Source of the DNA: Verrucomicrobiia bacterium
GTDB lineage: Bacteria > Verrucomicrobiota > Verrucomicrobiia > Limisphaerales > JADLHS01
Assembly (NCBI GenBank): GCA_011525685.1
Contig: WYBW01000074.1
Coordinates: 16,097 to 80,096, forward strand
Reading direction: 5' to 3'
Length of the DNA stretch: 64,000 nucleotides
Shown here piece after piece: positions 8,825 to 16,012 of the stretch. The notes beneath the pieces were generated by a model. The model did no database searches. It worked only from the letters and a program-made list of their open reading frames with translations, and had not been told where the DNA came from. Made by a program: the position numbers and the translations under genes. Every line of letters starts with the position of its first letter. The stretch's first letter is position 1.

Positions 8825-8980
8825 ATGTCACAGCATCGCAGTCTGCGCGCGGCGGCCACCTTGGGTGGCAAGCGCAATGTGCTCAAGCGCTTCGAGCGCG
8901 TCGAGCTGCTCAAGAAACGCGGTCAATGGAAGGCCGGCGACCGCATCACGGGTTTGCGCAAGACCAAGCCCGAGGCGTAA
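8825..8980 (+). CDS. Chlamydia-Verrucomicrobia small basic protein (TIGR04137-like)
   Basis: 51 residues, very rich in Arg and Lys. It begins SQHRSLRAAATLGGKRNVLK and continues RFERVELLKKRGQWKAGD, which I recognise as the small basic protein family restricted to Chlamydiae and Verrucomicrobia (TIGR04137). Its biochemical role is not established; the charge suggests nucleic-acid or ribosome binding. The ATG at 8825 follows a GAGAGAA ribosome binding site. It is a useful phylum marker. A pseudouridine synthase gene follows 73 nt downstream, so the two may be cotranscribed. Confidence 0.85.
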   Translation: MSQHRSLRAAATLGGKRNVLKRFERVELLKKRGQWKAGDRITGLRKTKPEA

Positions 8981-9053
8981 TCCCAACCGGTGACCGGTGG
9001 CGATTGCCGGGAAGAGCGTCTTCCCGTCGCGCGCCGTCCGTCACCCGCCACTG

Positions 9054-9761
9054 ATGGCGGTTCGTCTTCAGAAGTTTCTGGCCGAGGCCGGAGTGGCTTC
9101 GCGGCGGGCCTGCGAACCGATCATCCTCTCCGGTCGCGTTCGCGTGAACGGTGAACCGGTTCGACAGCTCGGCTCGAAGATCGAACCGGCGCGCGACAAG
9201 GTTACGCTGGATGGCCGGCCGGTGTGCGCGAAGCGCAAGCTTTACCTGGCGCTGCACAAACCGCGCGGTTGCGTCTGCTCGCGCAAGGATGAACACGGTC
9301 GGCCGACGATTTTCGATTTGCTGCCCAAGGAGTGGCACAGCCTCTACTCGGTGGGTCGTCTGGATTTCGCGAGCGAGGGATTGCTTTTCCTGACCAATGA
9401 TGGAGAATTCGCCCTGCGGCTGACCCACCCGCGTTACGGCGTGCGCAAAAAATACGTGGCCACGGTGGAGGGACCGGTGGACGAGGCGCTGCTCGCACAG
9501 TTCGAGCGCGGGGTGTGGCATGACGGCGACAAGTTGAAAGCGGAACGCGCGCGGCGGATTTCGTCGGGCGGTCCGCAAAGCGTCGTGGAGCTGGACCTGA
9601 CCGAAGGCAAGTACCGTGAGGTGCGGCGGATGTTTGAATCGCAGGGCCTGACCGTCAAGCGGCTGGTGCGGACGCAGATTGGCCGGATCAAACTGGGCGA
9701 ATTGAAAATTGGGCGTTGGCGGACATTGACACCGACGGAGATTAAAACTCTACTTTCCTGA
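9054..9761 (+). CDS. rRNA pseudouridine synthase, RsuA/RluB family
   Basis: 235 residues. An N-terminal S4 RNA-binding domain (about 1-60: RLQKFLAEAGVASRRACEPI, VRVNGEPVRQLG) is followed by the catalytic domain with LHKPRGCVCS, the catalytic Asp in VGRLDFASEGLL, and the conserved EGKYREVRRMFE motif. Family members convert a specific uridine of 23S or 16S rRNA to pseudouridine; the length and S4 domain fit RluB or RsuA, which I cannot separate by eye. The ATG at 9054 (ATGGCGGTTCGTC) is preferred over an in-frame GTG at 8997. The SH3 protein gene starts 3 nt after the stop. Confidence 0.92.
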   Translation: MAVRLQKFLAEAGVASRRACEPIILSGRVRVNGEPVRQLGSKIEPARDKVTLDGRPVCAKRKLYLALHKPRGCVCSRKDEHGRPTIFDLLPKEWHSLYSVGRLDFASEGLLFLTNDGEFALRLTHPRYGVRKKYVATVEGPVDEALLAQFERGVWHDGDKLKAERARRISSGGPQSVVELDLTEGKYREVRRMFESQGLTVKRLVRTQIGRIKLGELKIGRWRTLTPTEIKTLLS

Positions 9762-9764
9762 GCT

Positions 9765-10787
9765 ATGAAAACGATTGGATGGATGTTTCTGGGGACGATG
9801 CTTTCCTTGAGCCTGTGCGCGCAACCGGCCGCCGACCCGGCAGCGACGGGAGACAGCAAGGCCAAGCCGGCCAAAAAGGCCGCGGCGGCCCCGGCGAAAC
9901 CTGCCGCCCCCGAAAAACCCGTGATCTTGGTACCCGGTCCAGGGACCATCACCGGCGACAATGTGAACGTGCGCGGCAAGGCCGCTTTCGTCGGCGAGAT
10001 CATCGCGCGGTTGAAAAAAGGCGACAAAGTGACGGTGATCGAGCAGGTGATCCGGGAAAACCCCAAGCCGGATGAACCCTCGCAGTGGGCCAAGATCAAT
10101 TACCCATCGAACACGCCGGTCTGGGTTCATGCCAGTTACATTGATCCGACGAACAAAGTGGTGCTGCCCAACCGGCTCAACGTCCGCGCCGGTCCGGGAG
10201 AGAATTACAGTGTGGTCGGGTTGATCGAAAAGGGGACTGCGGTCAAGGAGGGGTCGCGGAAGGGCAACTGGGTGGAAATCGAGGCGCCGGCGAACGCCTA
10301 CGCCTTTGTCGCCGCGCGGTTCATCGAGCAAGAGGGGACTGCCGCCGAGGTGCCGACCGTGGTTTCGATTGCGCCACCCGTCGAAGAACCGCCGACCACG
10401 ACGACCGCCGTGCCGGAATCACCGACGGTGGTTACGCCCGCCCCGGAGGTGGCCACGACCACGCCGCCGGAGGAACCGCCGGGCGTGACGCCGGAACCGG
10501 AACCGGCCGATGCCCCACCGCCGCCCCCCGAGGAACCGTTGCCGCCGCGCATCGTGTCCCACGAGGGTGTGGTGCGGGATACGGTCAGCATTCAGGCACC
10601 GACCCGTTTTGCGCTGGTGTCGCCGGAAACTGGCCGCACGATCAATTACCTTTACACCACCTCGACCAATTTGAACCTGGCCCGATACAAGGGGCGGCAC
10701 ATCATCGTGACCGGCGAGGAGGGGTTGGATCGGCGCTGGCGCAACACGCCGGTGCTGACGATCCAACGCATCCAGGTTCTGAAGTGA
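9765..10787 (+). CDS. Secreted bacterial SH3-domain protein
   Basis: 340 residues. A signal peptide (WMFLGTMLSLSLCAQ) is followed by a Pro/Ala/Lys-rich linker, a first SH3-like repeat (about 62-115: DNVNVRGKAAFVGEIIARLKKGD), a second (about 130-187: RLNVRAGPGENYSVVGLIEKG), a Pro/Thr/Glu-rich spacer of about 75 residues, and a C-terminal domain beginning HEGVVRDTVSIQAPT. Such SH3 pairs usually bind cell-wall peptides. The C-terminal domain (LYTTSTNLNLARYKGRHIIVTGEEG) resembles a small beta fold of unknown role. The ATG follows the preceding stop by 3 nt, which suggests cotranscription with the pseudouridine synthase. Confidence 0.82.
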   Translation: MKTIGWMFLGTMLSLSLCAQPAADPAATGDSKAKPAKKAAAAPAKPAAPEKPVILVPGPGTITGDNVNVRGKAAFVGEIIARLKKGDKVTVIEQVIRENPKPDEPSQWAKINYPSNTPVWVHASYIDPTNKVVLPNRLNVRAGPGENYSVVGLIEKGTAVKEGSRKGNWVEIEAPANAYAFVAARFIEQEGTAAEVPTVVSIAPPVEEPPTTTTAVPESPTVVTPAPEVATTTPPEEPPGVTPEPEPADAPPPPPEEPLPPRIVSHEGVVRDTVSIQAPTRFALVSPETGRTINYLYTTSTNLNLARYKGRHIIVTGEEGLDRRWRNTPVLTIQRIQVLK

Positions 10788-10913
10788 GTCCGAAGGGCTG
10801 GCGGGCCGCCGCGCTGCGTCGCAGCAGTTGAACTCGGAATACAGGCGAAGCGGGTCATTCGTCCCGCGGGAGATGCCGGCCGGTGCAAGGCAGGCGATCA
10901 CGGACATTCTGGG

Positions 10914-11801
10914 ATGGATTTGAACAACCTCATTGACGGACGGACCATCGCCGCCCAACTGCTGGCCGAGCTGGGCGGGCGCATCGCGGCGCTCAAGGCG
11001 CGCGGGGTGCAACCGGGCCTGGCGTTTGTCCGGGTTGGCGAAGACCCGGCCTCCAAGGTCTATGTGGGCCGGAAGGAAAAGGCCTGCGCCGACCTGGGAA
11101 TCTTTTCCGAAACGCACGTCCTCGCGGAGACGATCTCCGAAGCTGAACTGCTGGCGTTGCTGGAACGGCTCAATGCCGATTCGCGTCTGCATGGCGTTCT
11201 GGTTCAAGCGCCGTTGCCCAAGCACATTCGGCAGGAGGTCGTGTACGCGACGGTGCGGCCGAACAAGGACGTGGACGGTTTTCATCCGGTGAACGTGGGC
11301 AAGTTGATGTTGGGAGATGAGTCGGGATTTCAACCCTGCACGCCGGCGGGCATCCGCGAATTGCTCCGGCGCTCGAGCGTGAACACCCAGGGCGCGGAGG
11401 CCGTCGTCCTCGGGCGCGGCAACATCGTGGGCAAACCGATGGCCGCCATGCTCTGTCAGAAATCAGCCCACGCGAATGCCACCGTCACGATCTGTCATTC
11501 CGGCACCCGGGACATCGCGGCGCACTGCCGACGGGCGGACATTTTGATCGCCGCGATGGGTGTGCCGGAGTTCGTGAAGGCCGACATGGTGAAACCGGGC
11601 GCGGTGGTGATTGACGTGGGAGTCAACCGCGTCAGCGATGCCACGGCCAAGACCGGGACGCGGCTGGTGGGCGACGTGGCGTTTGCGGCGGTGCAACCCG
11701 TGGCCGGCCGGATCACGCCCAACCCGGGCGGCGTCGGGCCGATGACCATCGCGATGCTGATGCAAAACACCGTGAGAGCGGCCGAGCTGGCCGCCAAGTG
11801 A
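10914..11801 (+). CDS. folD: Bifunctional methylenetetrahydrofolate dehydrogenase/cyclohydrolase
   Basis: 295 residues, the usual FolD length. It interconverts methylene-, methenyl- and 10-formyl-tetrahydrofolate in the cytoplasm, feeding purine and formyl-Met synthesis. Visible motifs are VGEDPASKVYVGRKEKAC with the catalytic Lys of the YxxxK type, VQAPLPKH, PNKDVDGFHPVN, PCTPAGI, the NADP-binding VLGRGNIVGKPMA, and NPGGVGPMTIAML. The ATG at 10914 is the natural start. It stands alone between the SH3 protein gene and a small protein gene. purH at 19262, which uses 10-formyl-THF, is in the same window but not linked. Confidence 0.96.
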   Translation: MDLNNLIDGRTIAAQLLAELGGRIAALKARGVQPGLAFVRVGEDPASKVYVGRKEKACADLGIFSETHVLAETISEAELLALLERLNADSRLHGVLVQAPLPKHIRQEVVYATVRPNKDVDGFHPVNVGKLMLGDESGFQPCTPAGIRELLRRSSVNTQGAEAVVLGRGNIVGKPMAAMLCQKSAHANATVTICHSGTRDIAAHCRRADILIAAMGVPEFVKADMVKPGAVVIDVGVNRVSDATAKTGTRLVGDVAFAAVQPVAGRITPNPGGVGPMTIAMLMQNTVRAAELAAK

Positions 11802-11867
11802 GCCGTGAGCCAGCTTTCCGAACCAATCAACGTCACCGACACGCACCCAGCAGTCTGAATCCCAAGC

Positions 11868-12323
11868 ATGAATCCAACCCGCATCCTTCCCGACCTGCAA
11901 TGTTCATTGCTGTGCGAAGAAGTCCGCCAGGAGGCCAACGGTAACTTCTTCATCATCGGCGTCATCAATTTCATCCGCGTGCCCAAACTGCCGGTGGTGG
12001 CGTTCAAATTGAGCGTGTTCAACCGGTGGACGGCGGGCTTGGGCCAGTTCACGGAGAGCGTGCGCCTGGTGGCGCCGGACCAGATCACGGTGCTGCGCAA
12101 GGGCGAGGTGAAGTTTGCGTTGCAGGACTCCGGGTATCACGCCACCAACGTCACCCTGTTCGCCCAGGTGGAATTCAAGGTGCCGGGCACGTATTACATC
12201 GAGGTGCTGGTGGACGACGTGATGAAGCTGCGTTATCCCATCCCGGTCCTGGTTGCCCCACCGCCGTCCCCGCCGCCATCTGGACAGAACCCCAAGCCAC
12301 CGGAAACCAAACCGGAAAATTAG
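11868..12323 (+). CDS. Small cytosolic protein of unknown function (possibly DUF6941-like)
   Basis: 151 residues with no signal peptide. The N-terminal part (LQCSLLCEEVRQEANGNFFIIGVINFI) and the beta-rich middle (VKFALQDSGYHATNVTLFAQVEF, VPGTYYIEVLVDDVMKLRYPIPV) form one compact domain. It ends in a Pro-rich tail. The pattern 'EEVRQEANGNxxxIGV' recalls small DUF6941-type proteins, which is a tentative match from memory. It lies between folD and a membrane-protein gene on the same strand, with gaps of 66 and 79 nt. Function unknown. Confidence 0.7.
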   Translation: MNPTRILPDLQCSLLCEEVRQEANGNFFIIGVINFIRVPKLPVVAFKLSVFNRWTAGLGQFTESVRLVAPDQITVLRKGEVKFALQDSGYHATNVTLFAQVEFKVPGTYYIEVLVDDVMKLRYPIPVLVAPPPSPPPSGQNPKPPETKPEN

Positions 12324-12402
12324 GCCGCGGCGGGCACTCGCGGTCGCACGAACCCAATTGGGATTCGCTTTCAGGTTGAATTCCACACCGCCGACCTTCT
12401 CT

Positions 12403-13224
12403 ATGGAGGGGATGGAAACGCTGCCCCGAACCGCTTGGGAACCGATCACGCCGCGAGGCGTCGCGACTTTTGCGCGCGCTTCGGTGGGCCGGTTGTGGAT
12501 CGTGCAGTCGGTGGTGGCCGTGCTGGTGGCCGGCGCGATTGTGTGGCTGTTGTTTGACGGAGGTTGTTCCACGGTTGAAAAGGCCATCCGCAATCTGCCG
12601 GCCACAGGCGAGATTCGTTCCGGCCGGTTGAACTGGCCGGAAGAGCCGCCCCGGCTGCTGGCGGAAGGAAGATTCCTGGCGTTCAGCGTGGATTTGGAGC
12701 GCGCGGGAGACATTCGCTCGCCCGCCCATCTGCAGGTGGAGTTCGGGCGAGACGGACTTTTGTTCCGCTCGCTGTTCGGCTACTTGGACGTGCGCTATCC
12801 GGCCGGAGGGGTGGTGGCGATGAATCGCACGGAGTTGCTGCCGTGGTGGGGCGCGTGGATGCCGTGGTTGCTCTTGCTGGCGGCGTTGGGAGTGATTGCC
12901 GGCCTGATGTTGATGTGGATGGTGCTGGCGACGCTCTACGCCGGGCCTGTTTGGTTGACGGCTTTCTACGCGAATCGAAATCTCGACCTCAGGGGAAGCT
13001 GGAAACTCTGCGGCGCGGCGATGCTGCCGGGGGCGGTGCTGATGGCGGGCGCGATCTTGTTCTATGACCTGGCAGTGTTGGATCTGGTGATGCTGATGGT
13101 CGTGATGGGAGGACATCTGTTGGTGGGCTGGGTCTATTTGCCCGTCAGTCTGTGGTTTCTTCCAACCGATCCTGAAACCGCGTCGCACAGGAAGAACCCG
13201 TTCGCGCCTTCTCCAGGCGAATAA
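12403..13224 (+). CDS. Integral membrane protein of unknown function
   Basis: About 273 residues. An N-terminal TM segment (IVQSVVAVLVAGAIVWLLF) is followed by an extracytoplasmic region of about 110 residues (CSTVEKAIRNLPATGEIRSG) and then four hydrophobic segments (PWLLLLAALGVIAGLMLMWM, an amphipathic stretch, AMLPGAVLMAGAILFYD, LVMLMVVMGGHLLVGWVYL). I do not recognise the family; the TM pattern somewhat resembles Yip1-like proteins. The ATG at 12403 is chosen; a second ATG lies 9 nt downstream, too close to the GGAGGGG sequence. The frame stays open upstream, but that part reads as an extension into the preceding gene. Confidence 0.7.
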   Translation: MEGMETLPRTAWEPITPRGVATFARASVGRLWIVQSVVAVLVAGAIVWLLFDGGCSTVEKAIRNLPATGEIRSGRLNWPEEPPRLLAEGRFLAFSVDLERAGDIRSPAHLQVEFGRDGLLFRSLFGYLDVRYPAGGVVAMNRTELLPWWGAWMPWLLLLAALGVIAGLMLMWMVLATLYAGPVWLTAFYANRNLDLRGSWKLCGAAMLPGAVLMAGAILFYDLAVLDLVMLMVVMGGHLLVGWVYLPVSLWFLPTDPETASHRKNPFAPSPGE

Positions 13225-13321
13225 GCCGGCCGGTCGCGGCGCATCGCGGATTTCACTGATGACTGACCGATTGCTTGAACCCGCCATTGCGTGTCTGGAC
13301 GGGTTCGTTTAGTTTTCGTGC

Positions 13322-14098
13322 ATGACCGTGACGCCCCGGATTCGAGACTCAATACTCGTCGTGCTTTGCAGCATGATGTTGAGCGGGTGTTTTCCCAGTC
13401 AGCGGGCGCAGATGAATGAGGAGAAGGAGCCGCACTTTCTGAGCGGACGCAGTCTGGTCAATGCCATGGACTATCCCGGAGCCATCAAGGCGTTTGGCAA
13501 AGCGCTGGAGGTGAATCCCCGCTCGGGGGCGGCCCACTTTGAACTGGGCTGGCTGTATGCCGAGAAGGTCGGGGATCCGGCGTCGGCCATTTATCACTAC
13601 CAGCGGTATCTCGAACTGCGACCCGGAGCGGAGAATGCCGAAACCGTCGGGCAGCACGTCTTCCGCTTGAAACAGGAACTGGCCAAGGCGGTTCTGCCGA
13701 TGCCCAGCACGCCCGGCATCCAGCGCGACTTCGAGCAATTGGCTGCGGAGAACCGGCGGCTGCAGGAAGAGCTGCAGACCTTGCGGGCCGCGTACGCCAT
13801 CCTCAAGGCCAATGCTCAATCCTCAGGAAGCGATCCAGTCAGTCAACGGTCTGCAACCCTGCAGGAATCCAGAGCCACGACTCCGGCAAGTCCGACGACT
13901 TCTCAGGCAACAGTGCCGGGTCATGCCTCGGCCGCTTCAATGCAGGCCACGCGTACGCACAAGGTGCAATCCGGGGAAACGCCTTATTCCATCGCGCGCC
14001 GATATGGCGTGAAGGTCAATGCGTTGCTGTCGGCGAACCCAGGCTTGAATCCGCAGCGGATGCAGGTGGGCCAGGTGTTAAACGTGCCGTCATCTTGA
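13322..14098 (+). CDS. Lipoprotein with tetratricopeptide-like repeats and a C-terminal LysM domain
   Basis: 258 residues. A lipoprotein signal (ILVVLCSMMLSGC, lipobox LSGC) is followed by TPR-like helices (about 40-105: SGRSLVNAMDYPGAIKAFGKALEVNP and FELGWLYAEKVGDPASAIYHY), a coiled coil (FEQLAAENRRLQEELQTL), a Ser/Thr/Ala-rich linker and a LysM domain (about 212-256: HKVQSGETPYSIARRYGVKV, NPGLNPQRMQVGQVLNVP) that binds peptidoglycan. It is probably a periplasmic scaffold anchored in a membrane and tethered to the wall. The next gene is more than 500 nt away, so it likely ends a transcription unit. Confidence 0.85.
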   Translation: MTVTPRIRDSILVVLCSMMLSGCFPSQRAQMNEEKEPHFLSGRSLVNAMDYPGAIKAFGKALEVNPRSGAAHFELGWLYAEKVGDPASAIYHYQRYLELRPGAENAETVGQHVFRLKQELAKAVLPMPSTPGIQRDFEQLAAENRRLQEELQTLRAAYAILKANAQSSGSDPVSQRSATLQESRATTPASPTTSQATVPGHASAASMQATRTHKVQSGETPYSIARRYGVKVNALLSANPGLNPQRMQVGQVLNVPSS

Positions 14099-14661
14099 GA
14101 AGGCCGGCGGTGGCATCGCCCGACCGTGGCGGTGCCGGTCAGAGGAAAGCTGAATTCCGAGAGCCGAATCCTGGAAGCTGAAAGTGGCTCGAAGGCCGAA
14201 GGCTGAATCCACGGCTGTCAGCCCGTTGGAAGTGACGTTCCAGCCCCAGCGCGAAAGAACTGCGGACCTCCCGTTTCGGCTGTTCGGGTTTTGGTCAAAG
14301 GGTAATTGCGAGCACCGGCCCACGTGAATTGCCTCGCGCTAGAAAAAAATCTCACCAAGGTTTGAACGAAGTTCGCGGGCCGGCTGTCGCTCATTTGAAT
14401 GACCAAATCACAGGCTGCGATCTCATCGAGAGCGTTCCCGGGCAAACTCCTGTTTGTTTCACCTTCGTCTTGTCATAATCCGTCGTGCGGGTGCGGGCGG
14501 AGGCTTGGAATGGGCGTTCGCACCGGAATGGCTAACTGATTGATGCCGTGGTTTCTTGGGCCAAAAAAAACCTTAACATTTGTTTGACAGGAATTGCCGG
14601 ATTCAAGTAAACGTGTAAGTGCGCATCGTCTCTAGGGTTCGCAAACAAACCAAACGACTTT
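14099..14661. other. Long intergenic region before the exopolysaccharide locus
   Basis: No gene is supported in these 563 bp. A block of tandem heptamers occupies 14147-14209. The rest is unremarkable until an AT-rich stretch near 14560-14615 with TTGACA at 14584-14589 and a weak TAAACG 18 nt later. This is the most likely place for the promoter of the locus beginning at 14662. I found no sigma-54 match here. Confidence 0.5.
14147..14209. repeat. Tandem heptamer block (single orientation)
   Basis: Nine consecutive 7-bp units, drifting in sequence, centred on AAGCTGA and GAGCCGA (units begin at 14147, 14154, 14161, 14168, 14175 and so on). The period is exact although the units vary. It resembles one arm of the inverted heptamer pairs at 36638-36708 and 56226-56755, but I see no matching inverted arm nearby. 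Confidence 0.6.
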
Positions 14662-15954
14662 ATGAAAAGAATCGCAGCTTCCGTGGGCTTGGTAGCGTTA
14701 GGTGTCTCCACTCTTCAAACGGCGCAAGGCTCAGACGCGCAGGCTTCCAAGCCTTGGAGCGTCTCCCTCTCATTGCGTGGGTTCTATGATGACAACATCA
14801 ACGGAACGAAACGCGACAAGGACGATTCCTTCGGAATCGAGGTGAGTCCCTCCTTGGGTTTCGGCATCGCGCGCGACCAGACGTCGGTGGACGTGGGCTA
14901 CACCTACTCGGGCAAGTACTATGAAACCCGGCCCGGCGGCAGCAGTGATCATTGGGATCATACGCATATCTTCGTTGCCGGACTCGACCATCGCTTCAGC
15001 CCCCGCCACAGCATCGGCGTGAAGGACTCGTTCGTCATCGGCCAGGAGCCGGACGTCCTGCGCGTGTTGAACGCACCGACTGCGACTTTCCAACGCGTTG
15101 ACGGCGACAACATCCGCAATTTTGGCGGCGTGGTTTACAACACCGAGGTCACCGAGTTGTTGGGTTTTGAAATCGGATATGACAATGTCTATTTCAACTA
15201 CGACGACGACGGAGAAGGTTTTGATGGGTTTGGCAATGTCGTGCCCAGCAACTCCGGGCTGCTGGACCGCATGGAGCACCGCATCCATATTGACAGCCGC
15301 TGGCATTTCCGCCCGGAGACGATCGGGATCGTTGGTTACCAGTTTGTACAGAACAACTACACCGGCGATGAACTCATCGCGGGCAACATTTTCACCGGCA
15401 CGGTCGAGAGCGATGACCGCGACAACCGCACCCACGCGGTTTATGTCGGGGCCGAGCACACCTTCAACCCCCGCCTGGCCGGAGCGCTGCGGGTTGGCGG
15501 CCAGTATGCCGACTACTATGGTGGTTCGAGCAACGACGACGACCTGACGCCTTATGTGCAAGCGAGCATCCGGTACGCCTATGCCGAAGAAAGCAGTGTC
15601 ATGCTGGGAGTCCAGCACCTGTTGAGCGCGACCGATCTGGTTGGCTCGGCCAGCGATTACGTTCATGATGCCCGGTCAACGACCGTTTACGGGTCGCTCG
15701 TCCACCGCATCATGCCAAAACTCTACGGCACGCTGATCGGCAGCTACCAGCATTCGACCTACAACGGCGGCGGTCCCGGAATTGATGACGAAAGCGACGA
15801 CTTCTTCCAAGTGGGAGTGGACTTTTCCTATCGCTTCACTCCGCAAATCTCGGCTCATGCCGGATACAATTATGACAAGCTCAGTGGCGGCGCCGATGTC
15901 CGGGAAGACTTCAACCGAAACCGGGTCTATGTCGGCGTGACCGCGAAGTATTGA
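14662..15954 (+). CDS. Outer-membrane beta-barrel protein of the exopolysaccharide locus
   Basis: 430 residues with a signal peptide (AASVGLVALGVSTLQTAQG) and then about 400 residues of alternating strands rich in Tyr, Asp and Gly (SLRGFYDDNINGTKRDKDD, VDVGYTYSGKYYE, VDFSYRFTPQISAHAGYNYD), ending VGVTAKY. This fits the outer-membrane barrels found with PEP-CTERM/exopolysaccharide loci, often annotated as capsular polysaccharide outer-membrane proteins. It lies directly upstream of the Wzc-like kinase and Wza-like lipoprotein genes, so a role in polymer export or attachment is inferred. A hairpin with a T-tract separates it from the kinase gene. Confidence 0.8.
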   Translation: MKRIAASVGLVALGVSTLQTAQGSDAQASKPWSVSLSLRGFYDDNINGTKRDKDDSFGIEVSPSLGFGIARDQTSVDVGYTYSGKYYETRPGGSSDHWDHTHIFVAGLDHRFSPRHSIGVKDSFVIGQEPDVLRVLNAPTATFQRVDGDNIRNFGGVVYNTEVTELLGFEIGYDNVYFNYDDDGEGFDGFGNVVPSNSGLLDRMEHRIHIDSRWHFRPETIGIVGYQFVQNNYTGDELIAGNIFTGTVESDDRDNRTHAVYVGAEHTFNPRLAGALRVGGQYADYYGGSSNDDDLTPYVQASIRYAYAEESSVMLGVQHLLSATDLVGSASDYVHDARSTTVYGSLVHRIMPKLYGTLIGSYQHSTYNGGGPGIDDESDDFFQVGVDFSYRFTPQISAHAGYNYDKLSGGADVREDFNRNRVYVGVTAKY

Positions 15955-15970
15955 CAACAACCGATTTCAC

Positions 15971-16007
15971 AGGGGCTGGGTTTGCGCGAACTGGCCCCTA
16001 TTTTTTT
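15971..16007 (+). terminator. Intrinsic terminator or attenuator abutting the Wzc-like start codon
   Basis: AGGGGC...GCCCCT (15971-15999) forms a six-pair stem. Further pairing inside (GGTT with AACT) is possible. It is followed by seven T residues (16001-16007). The ATG of the next gene is at 16013, so the terminator occupies the place of the ribosome binding site. Transcripts reaching the kinase gene from upstream must read through it. Confidence 0.75.
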
Positions 16008-16012
16008 GACCT

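Noticed and set aside
8443..8913. N-terminal extension of the response regulator
   Set aside because: The frame is open but translates the MITE-like repeat; the receiver domain begins just after the ATG at 8442.
14218..14445. Short minus-strand frame before the exopolysaccharide locus
   Set aside because: No ribosome binding site, no family resemblance, and it lies in a promoter-bearing gap.
14582..14600. Possible sigma-54 promoter upstream of the barrel gene at 14662
   Set aside because: TTGACAGGAATTGCC lacks the GG dinucleotide and the spacing is one base short.
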